A DNA stretch of 27,621 nt from an uncultured Gammaproteobacteria bacterium (GCA_946887385.1 CAMPKU010000020.1:1-27621), one strand, 5' to 3'; positions 8,697-17,075 are shown, counted from the stretch's first letter. A program made the numbers and translations. The notes: generated by a model from the letters alone, not told the origin.

Positions 8697-8710
8697 CCGC
8701 CACGTGGCGG
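8697..8710. terminator. possible hairpin between convergent genes
   Basis: CCGCCACGTGGCGG is a perfect palindrome in the 84-base gap between the ends of rnk and the aldo/keto reductase gene. It can form a 5-base-pair stem with an ACGT loop. There is no T-run on either side, so it is at best a weak two-way terminator. Confidence 0.2.
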
Positions 8711-8734
8711 TAGTTCGGTAGGGCGGCTACGCGC

Positions 8735-9601
8735 TCAGTGAGGTTTGCGCGCGGCGAGTGCCGCGAGTGCCGCCAGGTCGGCGGAGTCGAGCTCGAGATC
8801 GAGCGCCGACAAGCTGCTTTCGACGCTGGCCACCCTTGTGGCGCCGGGGATCGGCACGATGTGCCCGCCCTGTGCGAGCAGCCAAGCAAGCGCCACCACG
8901 TACACCGACGTCGAGTGCTTGGCCGCGATGCGCTTGCACACCGCGTCGTCGCGCAGTCGCGTATGCCGCCGATGACCGCCCACAGGCGAGTAGGGCACGT
9001 AGGCGATGCCGAGCTCGCGGCAGCGCTGAACGAATCCCGTATCGAAGTCGCGTCGATCCAGCACGTTGCAGCGATTCTGCACGGCCGCGATCGGCGTGAG
9101 ACACAGCGCGGCATCGAGCTGGCGCCTATCCACGTTGGAGAGGCCGATCGCCGCAATCTTGCCTTCCTCGCGTAACCGCACGAGCTCGCCCACGGAGTCC
9201 TCGAGCGGCACCGCGGGATCGACGGCGTGCAAGTAGTACAGCGCGATCGGGGCACCCAAGTCGCTCGCGCTATGCTCGCAGCACTGCCGCAGCCACGACG
9301 GGCTGCAGTCCACTTCCCAGCGTCCCGCAGGCCGCGTGAGGCCGCCCTTCGTTGCGACGAGCACGTCGCTGCGCTTGGCCGCGCGCAGCGCTTTCGCGAT
9401 CAGCCGTTCGTTGTGGCCGAAATCTGCTTCGTCGAGGCAATAGCTGATGGCCGTGTCGATGAAATCGCCGCCACCGTCGAGGAACGCGGTAATGACGGCC
9501 AACGCCGTGCGTTCATCGGGGCGGTTCTGGATCGACAGGGGCATGCCGCCCAAGCCGATCGACACGACGCTACGTCCTGTATTGCCGAGCGGCCGCTTCA
9601 T
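8735..9601 (-). CDS. aldo/keto reductase
   Basis: A 288-residue cytosolic NADPH-dependent oxidoreductase of the AKR superfamily. It starts MKRPLGNTGRSVVSIGLGGMPLS, the usual first strand. The catalytic tetrad is visible as Asp and Tyr in FIDTAISYCL, Lys in DVLVATKGG and His in IALYYLHAVD. Further typical segments are KIAAIGLSNVD, YVPYSPVGG and the cofactor-binding HIVPIPGATRVASVESSL. The frame is open upstream to 9823 but those residues are not family-like, so I take the ATG at 9601. It is divergent from the tautomerase gene, with only 46 bases between starts, so the two probably share a control region. The substrate is unknown. Confidence 0.9.
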   Translation of the reverse strand: MKRPLGNTGRSVVSIGLGGMPLSIQNRPDERTALAVITAFLDGGGDFIDTAISYCLDEADFGHNERLIAKALRAAKRSDVLVATKGGLTRPAGRWEVDCSPSWLRQCCEHSASDLGAPIALYYLHAVDPAVPLEDSVGELVRLREEGKIAAIGLSNVDRRQLDAALCLTPIAAVQNRCNVLDRRDFDTGFVQRCRELGIAYVPYSPVGGHRRHTRLRDDAVCKRIAAKHSTSVYVVALAWLLAQGGHIVPIPGATRVASVESSLSALDLELDSADLAALAALAARKPH

Positions 9602-9647
9602 GCGAGTAGTGTAGCAGCGCCTCGCCGGCGCGCCGTACCATACGCGC

Positions 9648-10736
9648 ATGCAAACACCGATTCGCTGTTTCCTGATGCGCGGCGGCAGCTCGAAGGGCCT
9701 GTATTTTCGCAAGGAAGACTTGCCGGCCGACGAAGCTGTTCGCGACCGTGTGCTCGTGGCGGCGCTGGGCAGCGATCCGCGCCAGATCGACGGCGCTGGC
9801 GGCGCGCATCCGCTGACGAGCAAGGTGGCGATCGTGAGCCGCTCCGCGTCGAACGAAACCGACGTCGACTATCTGTTCGTGCAAGTCGTGGTCGGCGAAG
9901 GCCGCGTCGACACGACGCCGAACTGCGGCAACATCTTGGCTGGGGTTGCGCCGTTTGCCATCGAGAGCGGCCTCGTCGAAGTGCGCGACGGCGTTACGCC
10001 GGTGCGCGTGCGCATGTTGAACAGCGACAATCTCTGCGAGCTGCTCGTCGAGACGCCGGGCAAGCGCGTGAACTACGACGGCGATGCCAAGATCGACGGC
10101 GTGCCGGGCACGGCCGCGCCAATCGTCTGCAATTACCTGGATGTGGCGGGCTCCGTTACGGGCAGCTTGCTGCCGACGGGCAGCGCGCTCGACGTCGTGG
10201 ACGGCGTCGAGGTGACCTGTATCGACAACGGCATGCCCGTTGTCGTGCTGCGCGCGCGCGATCTCGGCGTCACCGGTTACGAGACGCCGAAGGAGCTCGA
10301 CGAGAACAAGGCACTGAAGGCGAAGATCGAGTCGATCAGGCTGCAAATCGGGCCGCGCATGAATCTTGGCGACGTGGCGAAGAAAGTGGTTCCGAAGATG
10401 AGCTTGATCGCGCCGGCGCGGGCCGGCGGCCATGTCTGCACGCGCACCTTCATTCCGCACGATTGCCATGCCGCCATCGGCGTGCTCGGCGCCGTGTCGG
10501 TGGCCACGGCCTGCATACTGCCCGGCTCGGTGACGCAAGGCATTGCGACGGTGCCCGAAGGCGCGGAGAAAAAGATGTCGGTGGAGCACCCGAGCGGCGA
10601 GTTCTCGGTAACGCTCGAAGTTGGCGGCACCGCAGAGGCGCCGACCGTGCTCAAGGCCGGCCTGCTGCGCACGGCACGGCTGATCCTGCGCGGCGAGGTG
10701 CTAGTGCCCTCTGCGGTCTGGGACGGCCGCAGCTAG
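9648..10736 (+). CDS. ligU: PrpF-family tautomerase, probably 4-oxalomesaconate tautomerase (LigU/GalD-like)
   Basis: 362 residues of the PrpF/DAP-epimerase-like fold, matching the length of GalD/LigU rather than the somewhat longer PrpF methylaconitate isomerases. Visible markers are CFLMRGGSSKGLYF at the N-terminus, GGAHPLTSKVAIV, TTPNCGNILAG, and HVCTRTFIPHDCHAAIGVLGAVSVATA. The lysine in LTSK (residue 59) and cysteine in NCGN (residue 93) are candidate active-site residues of the family. LigU/GalD isomerise 4-oxalomesaconate in the protocatechuate 4,5-cleavage and gallate pathways. With ligABCI in the same window this is the best reading, though the gene is 8-9 kb from that cluster. It is followed after 21 bases by the MetE-like gene. 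Confidence 0.8.
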   Translation: MQTPIRCFLMRGGSSKGLYFRKEDLPADEAVRDRVLVAALGSDPRQIDGAGGAHPLTSKVAIVSRSASNETDVDYLFVQVVVGEGRVDTTPNCGNILAGVAPFAIESGLVEVRDGVTPVRVRMLNSDNLCELLVETPGKRVNYDGDAKIDGVPGTAAPIVCNYLDVAGSVTGSLLPTGSALDVVDGVEVTCIDNGMPVVVLRARDLGVTGYETPKELDENKALKAKIESIRLQIGPRMNLGDVAKKVVPKMSLIAPARAGGHVCTRTFIPHDCHAAIGVLGAVSVATACILPGSVTQGIATVPEGAEKKMSVEHPSGEFSVTLEVGGTAEAPTVLKAGLLRTARLILRGEVLVPSAVWDGRS

Positions 10737-10757
10737 GCTGTTGCGCGGCCGACGCGC

Positions 10758-11861
10758 ATGAGCAACGTGCCAGGGCCGCCGTTTCGCGCCGACCACGTCG
10801 GCAGCTTGTTGCGACCCCCCGTCTTGAGGGAAGCCCGCCGGCGCTATGCGAGCGGTACGCTCGACGCGGCCGGCTTGCGCGCGGTCGAGGATCGCGAGAT
10901 CGCGCGCGTCGTCGCGAAGCAGCAGGAGCTCGGCTTGCGCGGCGTCACGGACGGCGAGCTGCGCCGCTCATGGTGGCATCTCGATTTTCTGTGGGGGCTC
11001 GACGGCGTGGGCCTGCACCACGCGGACTTCGGCACGGGGTTCGAGGGCCAGACGCCGCGGACGGCCGGCGTACGCATCGACGGCAAGATCGGCTTCTCGG
11101 GGCACGCGATGCTCGATGACTTCAAGTTTCTGCGCGCGCACACGAGCGCCGTGCCGAAGGTGACGCTGCCCGCGCCGTCGGCGCTGCTTGGCCGCCCCGT
11201 GTTGCCGCCGATCGACGCACGTGTTTATCCCGGCCGCAACGAGCTCTACGCGGATCTCGGCGCGGCGTATCGCGCGGCCGTGCGCGCATTCGCGGCTGCC
11301 GGGTGCCGGTATCTGCAGCTCGACGAGGTGTTCATCGCCATGCTCTGCGACGCGAAGTATCGCGCCAAGATGGTCGCGCGCGGCGACGATCCCGACGCGC
11401 TGCTGCACCGCTATGCCGAGCTGATCAACACGGACATCGCCGACATCCCCCCCGACCTGACGGTGACGCTGCACCTGTGCCGCGGCAACTTCAAATCCGC
11501 GTACATGGGCGAAGGCGGCTACGAAGCCGTGGACGACGTGCTGTTCAACGAGATCGGCGTGCACGGGTATTTCATGGAGTACGACGACGAGCGTTCCGGC
11601 GGTTTCGAGCCGCTGCGGCGGCTGCCCAAAGGCAAGCGCGTAGTGCTCGGGCTCGTGACGACGAAGCGCGGCGCGCTCGAGAAGCGCGACGACCTCAAGC
11701 GCCGCATCGATCTGGCAGCAGAACATGCAGATCTCGAGCAGCTGTGTCTCGCGCCTCAGTGCGGTTTTGCGTCCACGGAGGAAGGCAATCTGCTCGGCGA
11801 GGACGAGCAGTGGGCGAAGCTAGAGCTGATCGTCGACGTGGCGCGCGAGGTGTGGGGCTAG
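10758..11861 (+). CDS. MetE-like (cobalamin-independent methionine synthase family) methyltransferase
   Basis: 367 residues, corresponding only to the C-terminal catalytic barrel of MetE (full MetE is about 750). It begins PPFRADHVGSLLRP, typical of the single-domain YxjG/YxjH-like branch. The zinc ligands of the family are conserved: His and Cys in LTVTLHLCRGNF, Glu in FMEYDDE or a neighbouring acidic residue, and Cys in LAPQCGFAST. It can therefore be expected to bind zinc and activate a thiol for methyl transfer. The methyl donor and thiol acceptor are not known for this branch. It lies 21 bases behind the LigU-like gene on the same strand. A link to methyl groups released from methoxylated aromatics is possible but unproven. 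Confidence 0.85.
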   Translation: MSNVPGPPFRADHVGSLLRPPVLREARRRYASGTLDAAGLRAVEDREIARVVAKQQELGLRGVTDGELRRSWWHLDFLWGLDGVGLHHADFGTGFEGQTPRTAGVRIDGKIGFSGHAMLDDFKFLRAHTSAVPKVTLPAPSALLGRPVLPPIDARVYPGRNELYADLGAAYRAAVRAFAAAGCRYLQLDEVFIAMLCDAKYRAKMVARGDDPDALLHRYAELINTDIADIPPDLTVTLHLCRGNFKSAYMGEGGYEAVDDVLFNEIGVHGYFMEYDDERSGGFEPLRRLPKGKRVVLGLVTTKRGALEKRDDLKRRIDLAAEHADLEQLCLAPQCGFASTEEGNLLGEDEQWAKLELIVDVAREVWG

Positions 11862-11874
11862 CGCGAATCGGCCG

Positions 11875-12531
11875 TCAAAGCTCGGGCACGTGCGCTGTCA
11901 GCAGCACGTGTGGGGCCGTGTAGCCGCGCGCGTAGCTCACGATGTGGTCGATCGTGAAGCCGGCCCCCGTCACATAACCCGCGAGCTCTTCGCGCGTCGC
12001 AAAGCCGATGCCGCCCGTCGACACGGTGCGCCGCAGCACGTGCACCATGAGCCGCTCCTGCCACAGCGCCTTCACGGCGCGCCATGAGCCGTCGTTTTCG
12101 GCGTCCTTGAGCAGCAAGCGCCCGCCGGGTTTCAGCAAGCGCCGGGCCGCGGCCAAAAACGGCGGCCAGGTTTCGCGCGCGATCAGGCACAACACATCGG
12201 CCACGATCACGCAGTCGAAGGCGGCGGGACGCTCGGCCGCCAAGGCCTCGATGGTGACCGCGTGGAACTCCGCGTTCGGGCTCTTGCCCACCGATTCGTT
12301 GGCCCAGGCGATCTTGCGGGCGTCCGGGTCGATGCCGACGACGCGCCGTTCCGGGTGCTCGTGCAAAAGAAGTGCGGCGAGCACGCCGTGCCCGCAGCCG
12401 ACGTCGACGAGGGCCGTGCCCGAGGCCTCCGCGGCCACCCGGTCGAGCGGCGCCAGAGCGAGGCGGGCGCGGCAGAACCACCGTTCTTTCGCAGGCAGCG
12501 TGGCGAATACCCTGAGACTGGCGTGGCGCAT
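11875..12531 (-). CDS. class I SAM-dependent methyltransferase
   Basis: 218 residues with the class I methyltransferase fold. SAM-binding motif I is ALVDVGCGHGVLAALL (about residue 40), followed by an acidic residue after strand 2 (VVGIDPDARKI). The core DCVIVADVLCLIARETW and the motif LLKPGGRLLLKDAEND follow. The substrate is not predictable; the first 35 residues are helical with several Arg and Trp. It starts at ATG 12531, and a TACAAT (minus strand, 12546-12541) lies just upstream, which would make a very short leader if it is a -10 box. The gene is divergent from gtrB by 101 bases and may act on the same glycolipid. Its end is 13 bases from the end of the MetE-like gene. Confidence 0.85.
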   Translation of the reverse strand: MRHASLRVFATLPAKERWFCRARLALAPLDRVAAEASGTALVDVGCGHGVLAALLLHEHPERRVVGIDPDARKIAWANESVGKSPNAEFHAVTIEALAAERPAAFDCVIVADVLCLIARETWPPFLAAARRLLKPGGRLLLKDAENDGSWRAVKALWQERLMVHVLRRTVSTGGIGFATREELAGYVTGAGFTIDHIVSYARGYTAPHVLLTAHVPEL

Positions 12532-12632
12532 CGGCTTACTATTGTACGGGAGCCGCTAACGTCGACCGGGGGCCATGCCGCCGCTGGTACGAACATTGCA
12601 CGTTTGAGCGATCCAGTCTCGGGGGCGAGCGC

Positions 12633-13616
12633 ATGATCTCCATCGTGATCCCAGCGTACAACGAGGAACGCAACCTCGAGGTGTTGTACGCCCACGTGCG
12701 AGAGGTGCTGAACGCGGCCGGCGAGAACGACTGGGAGCTCGTCGTGATCGACGACGGCAGCCTGGACCGCACCTGGGACGTGTTGCGGAGCTTGAGCAGC
12801 TCCGACGTGCGCGTGCGCGGCGTTCGGCTGTCGCGCAACTTCGGCCACCAGAGCGCCTTGATGGCGGGGATCGCCGCGGCGCGCGGCCGTGCCGTCATCA
12901 TGATGGACGCCGACTTGCAGCATCCGCCGGCGCTGCTGCCTCAGCTCATTCGCAAGTGGCGCGACGGTTTTCAGATCGTCCACGCCGTGCGCCGCGATCC
13001 CCCGGATCTGTCGTGGTTCAAGCGCACGTCGTCGCGGCTCTACTATCGGCTGTTCCGTTTCATGAGCGGCGTGGAGATCGAGCCCGGCGCGGCCGACTTC
13101 TGCTTGCTGGATCGGCAGGTGGTGGACGAGGTGCTGAAGTTCGAGGAGGAGGGCCTGTTCCTGCGCGGCCTCGTGCACTGGGTGGGTTACGCCACCACGA
13201 ACGTGCCCTTCGAGGCCGGGCAGCGTCATGCCGGAACCACCAAGTACAACTTCCGCAAGATGCTCACGCTCGGCTGGCACGGCGTGAGCTCGTTCTCGCT
13301 CGTGCCGCTGCGCATCGGTATCGGGATCGGTTTGGTGTGCTCGGCGTTCGCCTTCTTGAGCGTAGGTTACGCGATCGTCGGCTGGTGGGTGGACGACGAG
13401 ATCGTTCCAGGCTGGGCCTCGTCCATCGTCGTCTCTTCGTTCCTGTTCGGCGTGTTGTTCGTGTTTCTCGCCGTGCTCGCCGAGTACGTCGGGCGGATCG
13501 CGGTCGAGGTTCGCCGCCGGCCGCGCTTTCTGGTTCGCGAAACCACGCGGCCCGTGCTCGTGGCCGCCGATCGGCGCACGCAGCGACTGGGTGCCGATGC
13601 GCGCACGGAACCCTGA
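12633..13616 (+). CDS. gtrB: GtrB-like polyprenyl-phosphate glycosyltransferase (GT2)
   Basis: A 327-residue family 2 glycosyltransferase of the DPM1/ArnC/GtrB type. It would transfer a sugar from a nucleotide sugar to undecaprenyl phosphate on the cytoplasmic face. The catalytic domain opens ISIVIPAYNEERNLEVL and shows VVIDDGSLDRTWDVL, VRLSRNFGHQSALMAG, the metal-binding MMDADLQHPP and the acceptor-loop AGTTKYNFRKML. Two C-terminal membrane helices follow (about residues 230-255 and 268-295), then a basic cytoplasmic tail, as in GtrB. It heads a five-gene run on the plus strand and is followed after 9 bases by gtrA, the classical gtr pairing. Confidence 0.9.
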   Translation: MISIVIPAYNEERNLEVLYAHVREVLNAAGENDWELVVIDDGSLDRTWDVLRSLSSSDVRVRGVRLSRNFGHQSALMAGIAAARGRAVIMMDADLQHPPALLPQLIRKWRDGFQIVHAVRRDPPDLSWFKRTSSRLYYRLFRFMSGVEIEPGAADFCLLDRQVVDEVLKFEEEGLFLRGLVHWVGYATTNVPFEAGQRHAGTTKYNFRKMLTLGWHGVSSFSLVPLRIGIGIGLVCSAFAFLSVGYAIVGWWVDDEIVPGWASSIVVSSFLFGVLFVFLAVLAEYVGRIAVEVRRRPRFLVRETTRPVLVAADRRTQRLGADARTEP

Positions 13617-13625
13617 GCGCACCGC

Positions 13626-14030
13626 GTGCCATTCGGTGTGCGCCATACCCTCGTGCGCTTCGTGGTCGTCGGTTGCGCCAACTTCGTAGTGAGCTTCGCG
13701 GGCTTCTATGCGTCGTACCATTACCTGCCGCTCGGCGCATCGAGCAGCCGCGGCGCCATCGCGAACGTGGTGGCCTACGCCGCCGGCATGCTCAACAGCT
13801 TCCTGCTGAATCGGTTCTGGACGTTTCGGGCGGAGGGCCAAGTGTCGGTGCACGCCGCGAAGTTCGTGTTGCTGAACGCCGCCACGCTCGCGGTGAGCAC
13901 GGGCATCGTGTTTTTGCTCGTGGACTTGGCGGGCTTCCCGGCGCTCGCCGTGTGGTTGCCGCTCACGCTGGCCATACTCACCGCGCACTACCTCGGCATG
14001 AAACACTGGGCGTTCGCGGGGCGACAATGA
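13626..14030 (+). CDS. gtrA: GtrA-family membrane protein (proposed polyprenyl-linked sugar flippase)
   Basis: 134 residues with four hydrophobic helices: VRFVVVGCANFVVSFAGFYASY, AIANVVAYAAGMLNSFLLN, LLNAATLAVSTGIVFLLV and AVWLPLTLAILTAHYLGM. The GtrA family mark N-x-F-W-T-F is present as FLLNRFWTFRAE. In Gtr systems GtrA is proposed to move undecaprenyl-phosphate-sugar across the inner membrane. Translation starts at GTG 13626; no ATG is available upstream of the first helix. The stop codon overlaps the ATG of the next gene in an ATGA arrangement, implying translational coupling. Confidence 0.88.
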   Translation: MPFGVRHTLVRFVVVGCANFVVSFAGFYASYHYLPLGASSSRGAIANVVAYAAGMLNSFLLNRFWTFRAEGQVSVHAAKFVLLNAATLAVSTGIVFLLVDLAGFPALAVWLPLTLAILTAHYLGMKHWAFAGRQ

Positions 14031-14869
14031 CGGCAGCGCCGAAGCTCATCGTCAACGCCGACGATTTCGGGATCGCCGAAGCCGTGAACAGCGGCATCGT
14101 CGATGCGCACGACCGCGGCATCGTCACGTCGACGTCGATCATGGCCACCGGCCCGGCGTTCGAGCACGCCGTGGGGCTCGCGCGCATGCGCCCGCGCCTC
14201 GCAGTGGGAGTCCACCTCGTGCTCACGGAGGACCGGCCGCTAACCGGCGCTGAAGCCGCCGCCACTCTGGTAGGACCAGACGGCAAGTTTGCGCCGCACA
14301 TCGTGCAGCTGTTGGGCTGGCAGATTCGCCGCGGCATCAGCTTGTCCGAGGTGCGTCGCGAGCTCGAGGCGCAAATCGTAAGGGTGCGCGACGCAGGTAT
14401 CGCGATCAGCCATCTCGACGGCCATCAGCACGTGCACGTGCTGCCCGGCGTCTCCCGCATCGTCGCCGAGCTTGCGGCCGCGCATGGGATTCGAGCCGTG
14501 CGCTATCCGGCCGAGCGCGTGCGCCGCTACATGCTGCACGGCCTGAAAGCAGCGCGGCGCGTTGCCGAGCAGGCGGCGCTTGGCCTGTTCTGTGCCGCGT
14601 CGCCGCTGAAGCACTTGCGGCGCAGCGACGATTTCGTAGGCTTCTACTTCGGCGGCAGCCTCGACGAGACGAATCTCGCCACCGTGCTGGCGGGCCTGCC
14701 GCCCGGCCGCACGGTGGAGCTCATGTGCCACCCCGGCGGCGACGACACGCGTGACGAAAGGGGATGGCGGTATCGTTGGGCGGCCGAGCGCGCTGCGCTC
14801 ACCAGCCCGCGGATTCGCGATCTCGTGGCCGCGCGCGGCGTGCAGCTCGTGTCGTATAGGGATGTTTGA
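14027..14869 (+). CDS. ChbG/HpnK-family carbohydrate deacetylase (YdjC-like)
   Basis: 280 residues of the YdjC/ChbG/HpnK family of metal-dependent deacetylases. Motifs are NADDFGIAEAVN (residues 10-21, catalytic Asp and metal ligand), VGVHLVLTE (His in the metal site), ISHLDGHQHVHVLPGV (His-rich metal and active-site stretch) and ELMCHPGGDD. Characterised relatives remove acetyl groups from chito-oligosaccharides, and HpnK is tied to hopanoid glycolipid synthesis. No hopanoid genes are visible here. The placement between gtrA and a GtrC-like gene suggests deacetylation of an N-acetylated lipid-linked or surface sugar; that is inference. The frame is open far upstream across gtrB, but the ATG at 14027 overlaps the gtrA stop by four bases. 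Confidence 0.88.
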   Translation: MTAAPKLIVNADDFGIAEAVNSGIVDAHDRGIVTSTSIMATGPAFEHAVGLARMRPRLAVGVHLVLTEDRPLTGAEAAATLVGPDGKFAPHIVQLLGWQIRRGISLSEVRRELEAQIVRVRDAGIAISHLDGHQHVHVLPGVSRIVAELAAAHGIRAVRYPAERVRRYMLHGLKAARRVAEQAALGLFCAASPLKHLRRSDDFVGFYFGGSLDETNLATVLAGLPPGRTVELMCHPGGDDTRDERGWRYRWAAERAALTSPRIRDLVAARGVQLVSYRDV

Positions 14870-15567
14870 TGGACGAGGCCGAGTTCGACAAGTTCGCCGA
14901 CGAATATCGCGACCTGCACGCGGCCAACATCCGGCTGTCGGGCGAAAACCCCGAGTACTTCGCCGAGTACAAGGTTGCGGACATCGCGGCGGAGCTCGCG
15001 CGCGACGGCACTGTCGTTCGTAAAGCCCTCGATTTCGGCGCGGGCGTGGGCTATTCCGTGCCGTTCTTCGCACGCCATCTGCCCGAGGCGCGGCTCACGT
15101 GTCTCGACGTCTCGCGCAAGAGCCTCGACTTAGGGCTAGCGCGCCACGCCGGTGCCGCGGAGTTCGTGCACTTCGACGGCCACCGCATCCCGTACGACGC
15201 GGGCACGTTCGATGTGGCGCTCGCGTCGTGCGTGTTCCATCACATTCCGCATGCGCAGCACGTGGAGCTGCTCGCCGAAATTCGCCGTGTGCTCGTCCCT
15301 GGCGGGCGGCTATTCGTGTTCGAGCACAATCCGCTGAATCCGCTCACGCGTCACGCCGTGAACACCTGCGAGTTCGACGAGCACGCGGAGCTGGTGCCGG
15401 CGCCTACGATGCGGCGGCGCGCGCGCGACGCCGGCTTCGCCGCGGCCGCCATTCGCTACCGCATCTTCTTCCCGCACGCGCTGCGCCGCTTACGGCCGCT
15501 CGAAGCCAGGCTCACGTGGCTGCCGCTCGGGGCGCAGTATTACGTCGCGGCGCAGAAAGCGAGCTGA
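14869..15567 (+). CDS. class I SAM-dependent methyltransferase of the gtr-like run
   Basis: 232 residues. N-terminal helices (FDKFADEYRDLHAANIRLSGENPEYFAEYK) precede motif I, ALDFGAGVGYSVPFFARHLP. The acidic LTCLDVSRKSLDLG and the core FDVALASCVFHHIPHAQHVELLAEIRRVLVPGGRLFVFEHNP follow. This is the Methyltransf_11/UbiE-like branch often found in surface-polysaccharide loci, where it methylates sugars or lipids. The ATG shares one base with the preceding stop (TGATG at 14867-14871), so translation is probably coupled. Only two bases separate its stop from the next ATG. The target is unknown; a sugar hydroxyl or the lipid-linked intermediate made by the neighbouring GtrB is a reasonable guess. 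Confidence 0.87.
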   Translation: MDEAEFDKFADEYRDLHAANIRLSGENPEYFAEYKVADIAAELARDGTVVRKALDFGAGVGYSVPFFARHLPEARLTCLDVSRKSLDLGLARHAGAAEFVHFDGHRIPYDAGTFDVALASCVFHHIPHAQHVELLAEIRRVLVPGGRLFVFEHNPLNPLTRHAVNTCEFDEHAELVPAPTMRRRARDAGFAAAAIRYRIFFPHALRRLRPLEARLTWLPLGAQYYVAAQKAS

Positions 15568-15569
15568 GT

Positions 15570-17075
15570 ATGCGAGCGTGGTTGTGCATCGCAGTGTTGT
15601 TGATTTTGCCGCTGGTTACGTACTGGCCTACCGTTTCGCACGAGTACGGGTTCCGCGACGACTATGCGCATCTGCGCGAAGTGCGCGAGCGCCCGGGCTG
15701 GCTCATTACGTTGACAACGGCGCACGGCCGGCCCGTGTATGGCGCCGTGCTCGATGCGTCGCTGCGCACCGTTTCAAACGTGCCGGAGCTTTCGGCGCTG
15801 CGAACCTTGAGCGCCGTGCTGATGGGTCTCGTCGGCGTGCTCCTGTGGTGGCAGCTGCGGCGCTCGGGCTGGACAGAAACGCAAGCTGCGACGATCGGCG
15901 CGGCCGTCACCTTGCTGCCGGGGGCGCAGGTGGTAGTCGGCTGGGCCATCGCGTGGCCCGTAGGGCTCGGGCTGATCGCCGCGCTCGCGGGGTTTGCATT
16001 CGTGGAACGCGGCTTTGGCAGGACCGGGCTCGCGCGGGCAGCGCTCGTCGCCGCGGGCGGGGCGCTGTACGTCATTTCGGGGATGACGTATCAGACGAGC
16101 GCGCTGTTCGCCGTGGTGCCGCTCGCGGCCGTGCTGCTGCTGCGCAAAGGAACCACTACGCGCGGCGACGCGGCCTGGGTGGTTGCGCATATCGGACTGC
16201 TATTCGTCTGCTTGGTGGCGAGCTTCCTGATCGCCACCATGCTCATGACGGAGGGCGCAGTGCCCGAGGCCACTCGCACCCGCCTCGAGCCCGATGTCTA
16301 TTTGAAGTTCCTGTGGTTCCTGCGCAATCCGGTGCCGAACTCGATCGCGTTGTTCGCGCTTCGAGACGGGTTTGCCACGCCGGTGTGGTTCTGGTTCGTC
16401 GTCGCCGGGGTCATCGCCGTGATCGTGCTCGGCTTCGTCTACGGCGCAGCGGATCGACAGCAGCGCTTACGCTGGTTGTTCGTGGCGCTATTCCTGCCGT
16501 TCGTCGCGCACAGCGTTAGCCTCGCTGCGAGCTCGCAGGCCATCGGCTACCGAACGCTGCTGCCGCTGTCCGGGTTGTTTCTGGTGCTCGCGATGTTCGG
16601 CTTTCGTGCCGCCGTGGCTCGCTTTCGCGTGGCGGCAGCGTTCGAGCACGGCGCGCTCGCAGCGCTGCTGCTCGTTGCAGCATTGCTCGCTCAACACAAC
16701 GCGTTCACGCTGCTCGCGGAGCCGCAAGGGCGCGAGTGGCAGCTCGTGCAGGCCGCCGCCAACCGGTTGAGGCTCACGGACGAGGCGCGTGTGTATGTGA
16801 TTCGGCCGAGCACCGCGTATCGTTCCACGGAGCGCGCCTACGCCGACGAGTACGGCTCGTTGTCGTCGGACGCCGACTGGGCCGCGAAGGAGATGTTTAG
16901 GGCGGCCATGCGCGAGCGCTTTCCGAGCGGCCTGCCCACGGGCAGCAGCTATTCGTTGTTGACGGGGTTCGCGCCGCCGCCGGCGCAGTATGCGTACGAC
17001 CTGGTCGTCGATCTGCGCGAGCTCATCAACCTAGGCGAACGCGCGCCGGCCGAGACTACCGCTTCGCAACGCTGA
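15570..17075 (+). CDS. GtrC/GtrII-like polytopic membrane glycosyltransferase
   Basis: 501 residues with about eleven hydrophobic segments and a hydrophilic C-terminal part of about 120 residues. After the first helix comes YGFRDDYAHLREV and then AHGRPVYGAVLD. An Asp-Asp pair followed by a GRP motif in the first periplasmic loop is the pattern of GtrII and related serotype-specific GT-C transferases, which use polyprenyl-phosphate sugars on the periplasmic side. The position at the end of a gtrB-gtrA run supports this. Overall similarity cannot be measured here, so the exact family is uncertain. The start ATG is two bases after the methyltransferase stop. The last 20 bases overlap the end of the convergent aldehyde dehydrogenase gene. 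Confidence 0.72.
   Translation: MRAWLCIAVLLILPLVTYWPTVSHEYGFRDDYAHLREVRERPGWLITLTTAHGRPVYGAVLDASLRTVSNVPELSALRTLSAVLMGLVGVLLWWQLRRSGWTETQAATIGAAVTLLPGAQVVVGWAIAWPVGLGLIAALAGFAFVERGFGRTGLARAALVAAGGALYVISGMTYQTSALFAVVPLAAVLLLRKGTTTRGDAAWVVAHIGLLFVCLVASFLIATMLMTEGAVPEATRTRLEPDVYLKFLWFLRNPVPNSIALFALRDGFATPVWFWFVVAGVIAVIVLGFVYGAADRQQRLRWLFVALFLPFVAHSVSLAASSQAIGYRTLLPLSGLFLVLAMFGFRAAVARFRVAAAFEHGALAALLLVAALLAQHNAFTLLAEPQGREWQLVQAAANRLRLTDEARVYVIRPSTAYRSTERAYADEYGSLSSDADWAAKEMFRAAMRERFPSGLPTGSSYSLLTGFAPPPAQYAYDLVVDLRELINLGERAPAETTASQR

Noticed and set aside
9227..11119. 630-codon plus-strand open frame
   Set aside because: It crosses the aldo/keto reductase, tautomerase and MetE-like genes in the wrong frame and has high-GC shadow composition.
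12956..14026. Possible N-terminal extension of the ChbG/HpnK-like protein across gtrB and gtrA
   Set aside because: The extension is a shadow of gtrB/gtrA; the ATG overlapping the gtrA stop begins exactly at the family N-terminus.
12207..14027. 606-codon minus-strand open frame
   Set aside because: Antisense to gtrB and gtrA, His/Arg/Glu-rich without motifs; part of it is a frame shadow of the methyltransferase gene.
15099..15569. Upstream extension of the GtrC-like membrane protein
   Set aside because: Arg/Ala-rich shadow of the methyltransferase gene; the ATG at 15570 starts with a proper membrane helix two bases after the previous stop.
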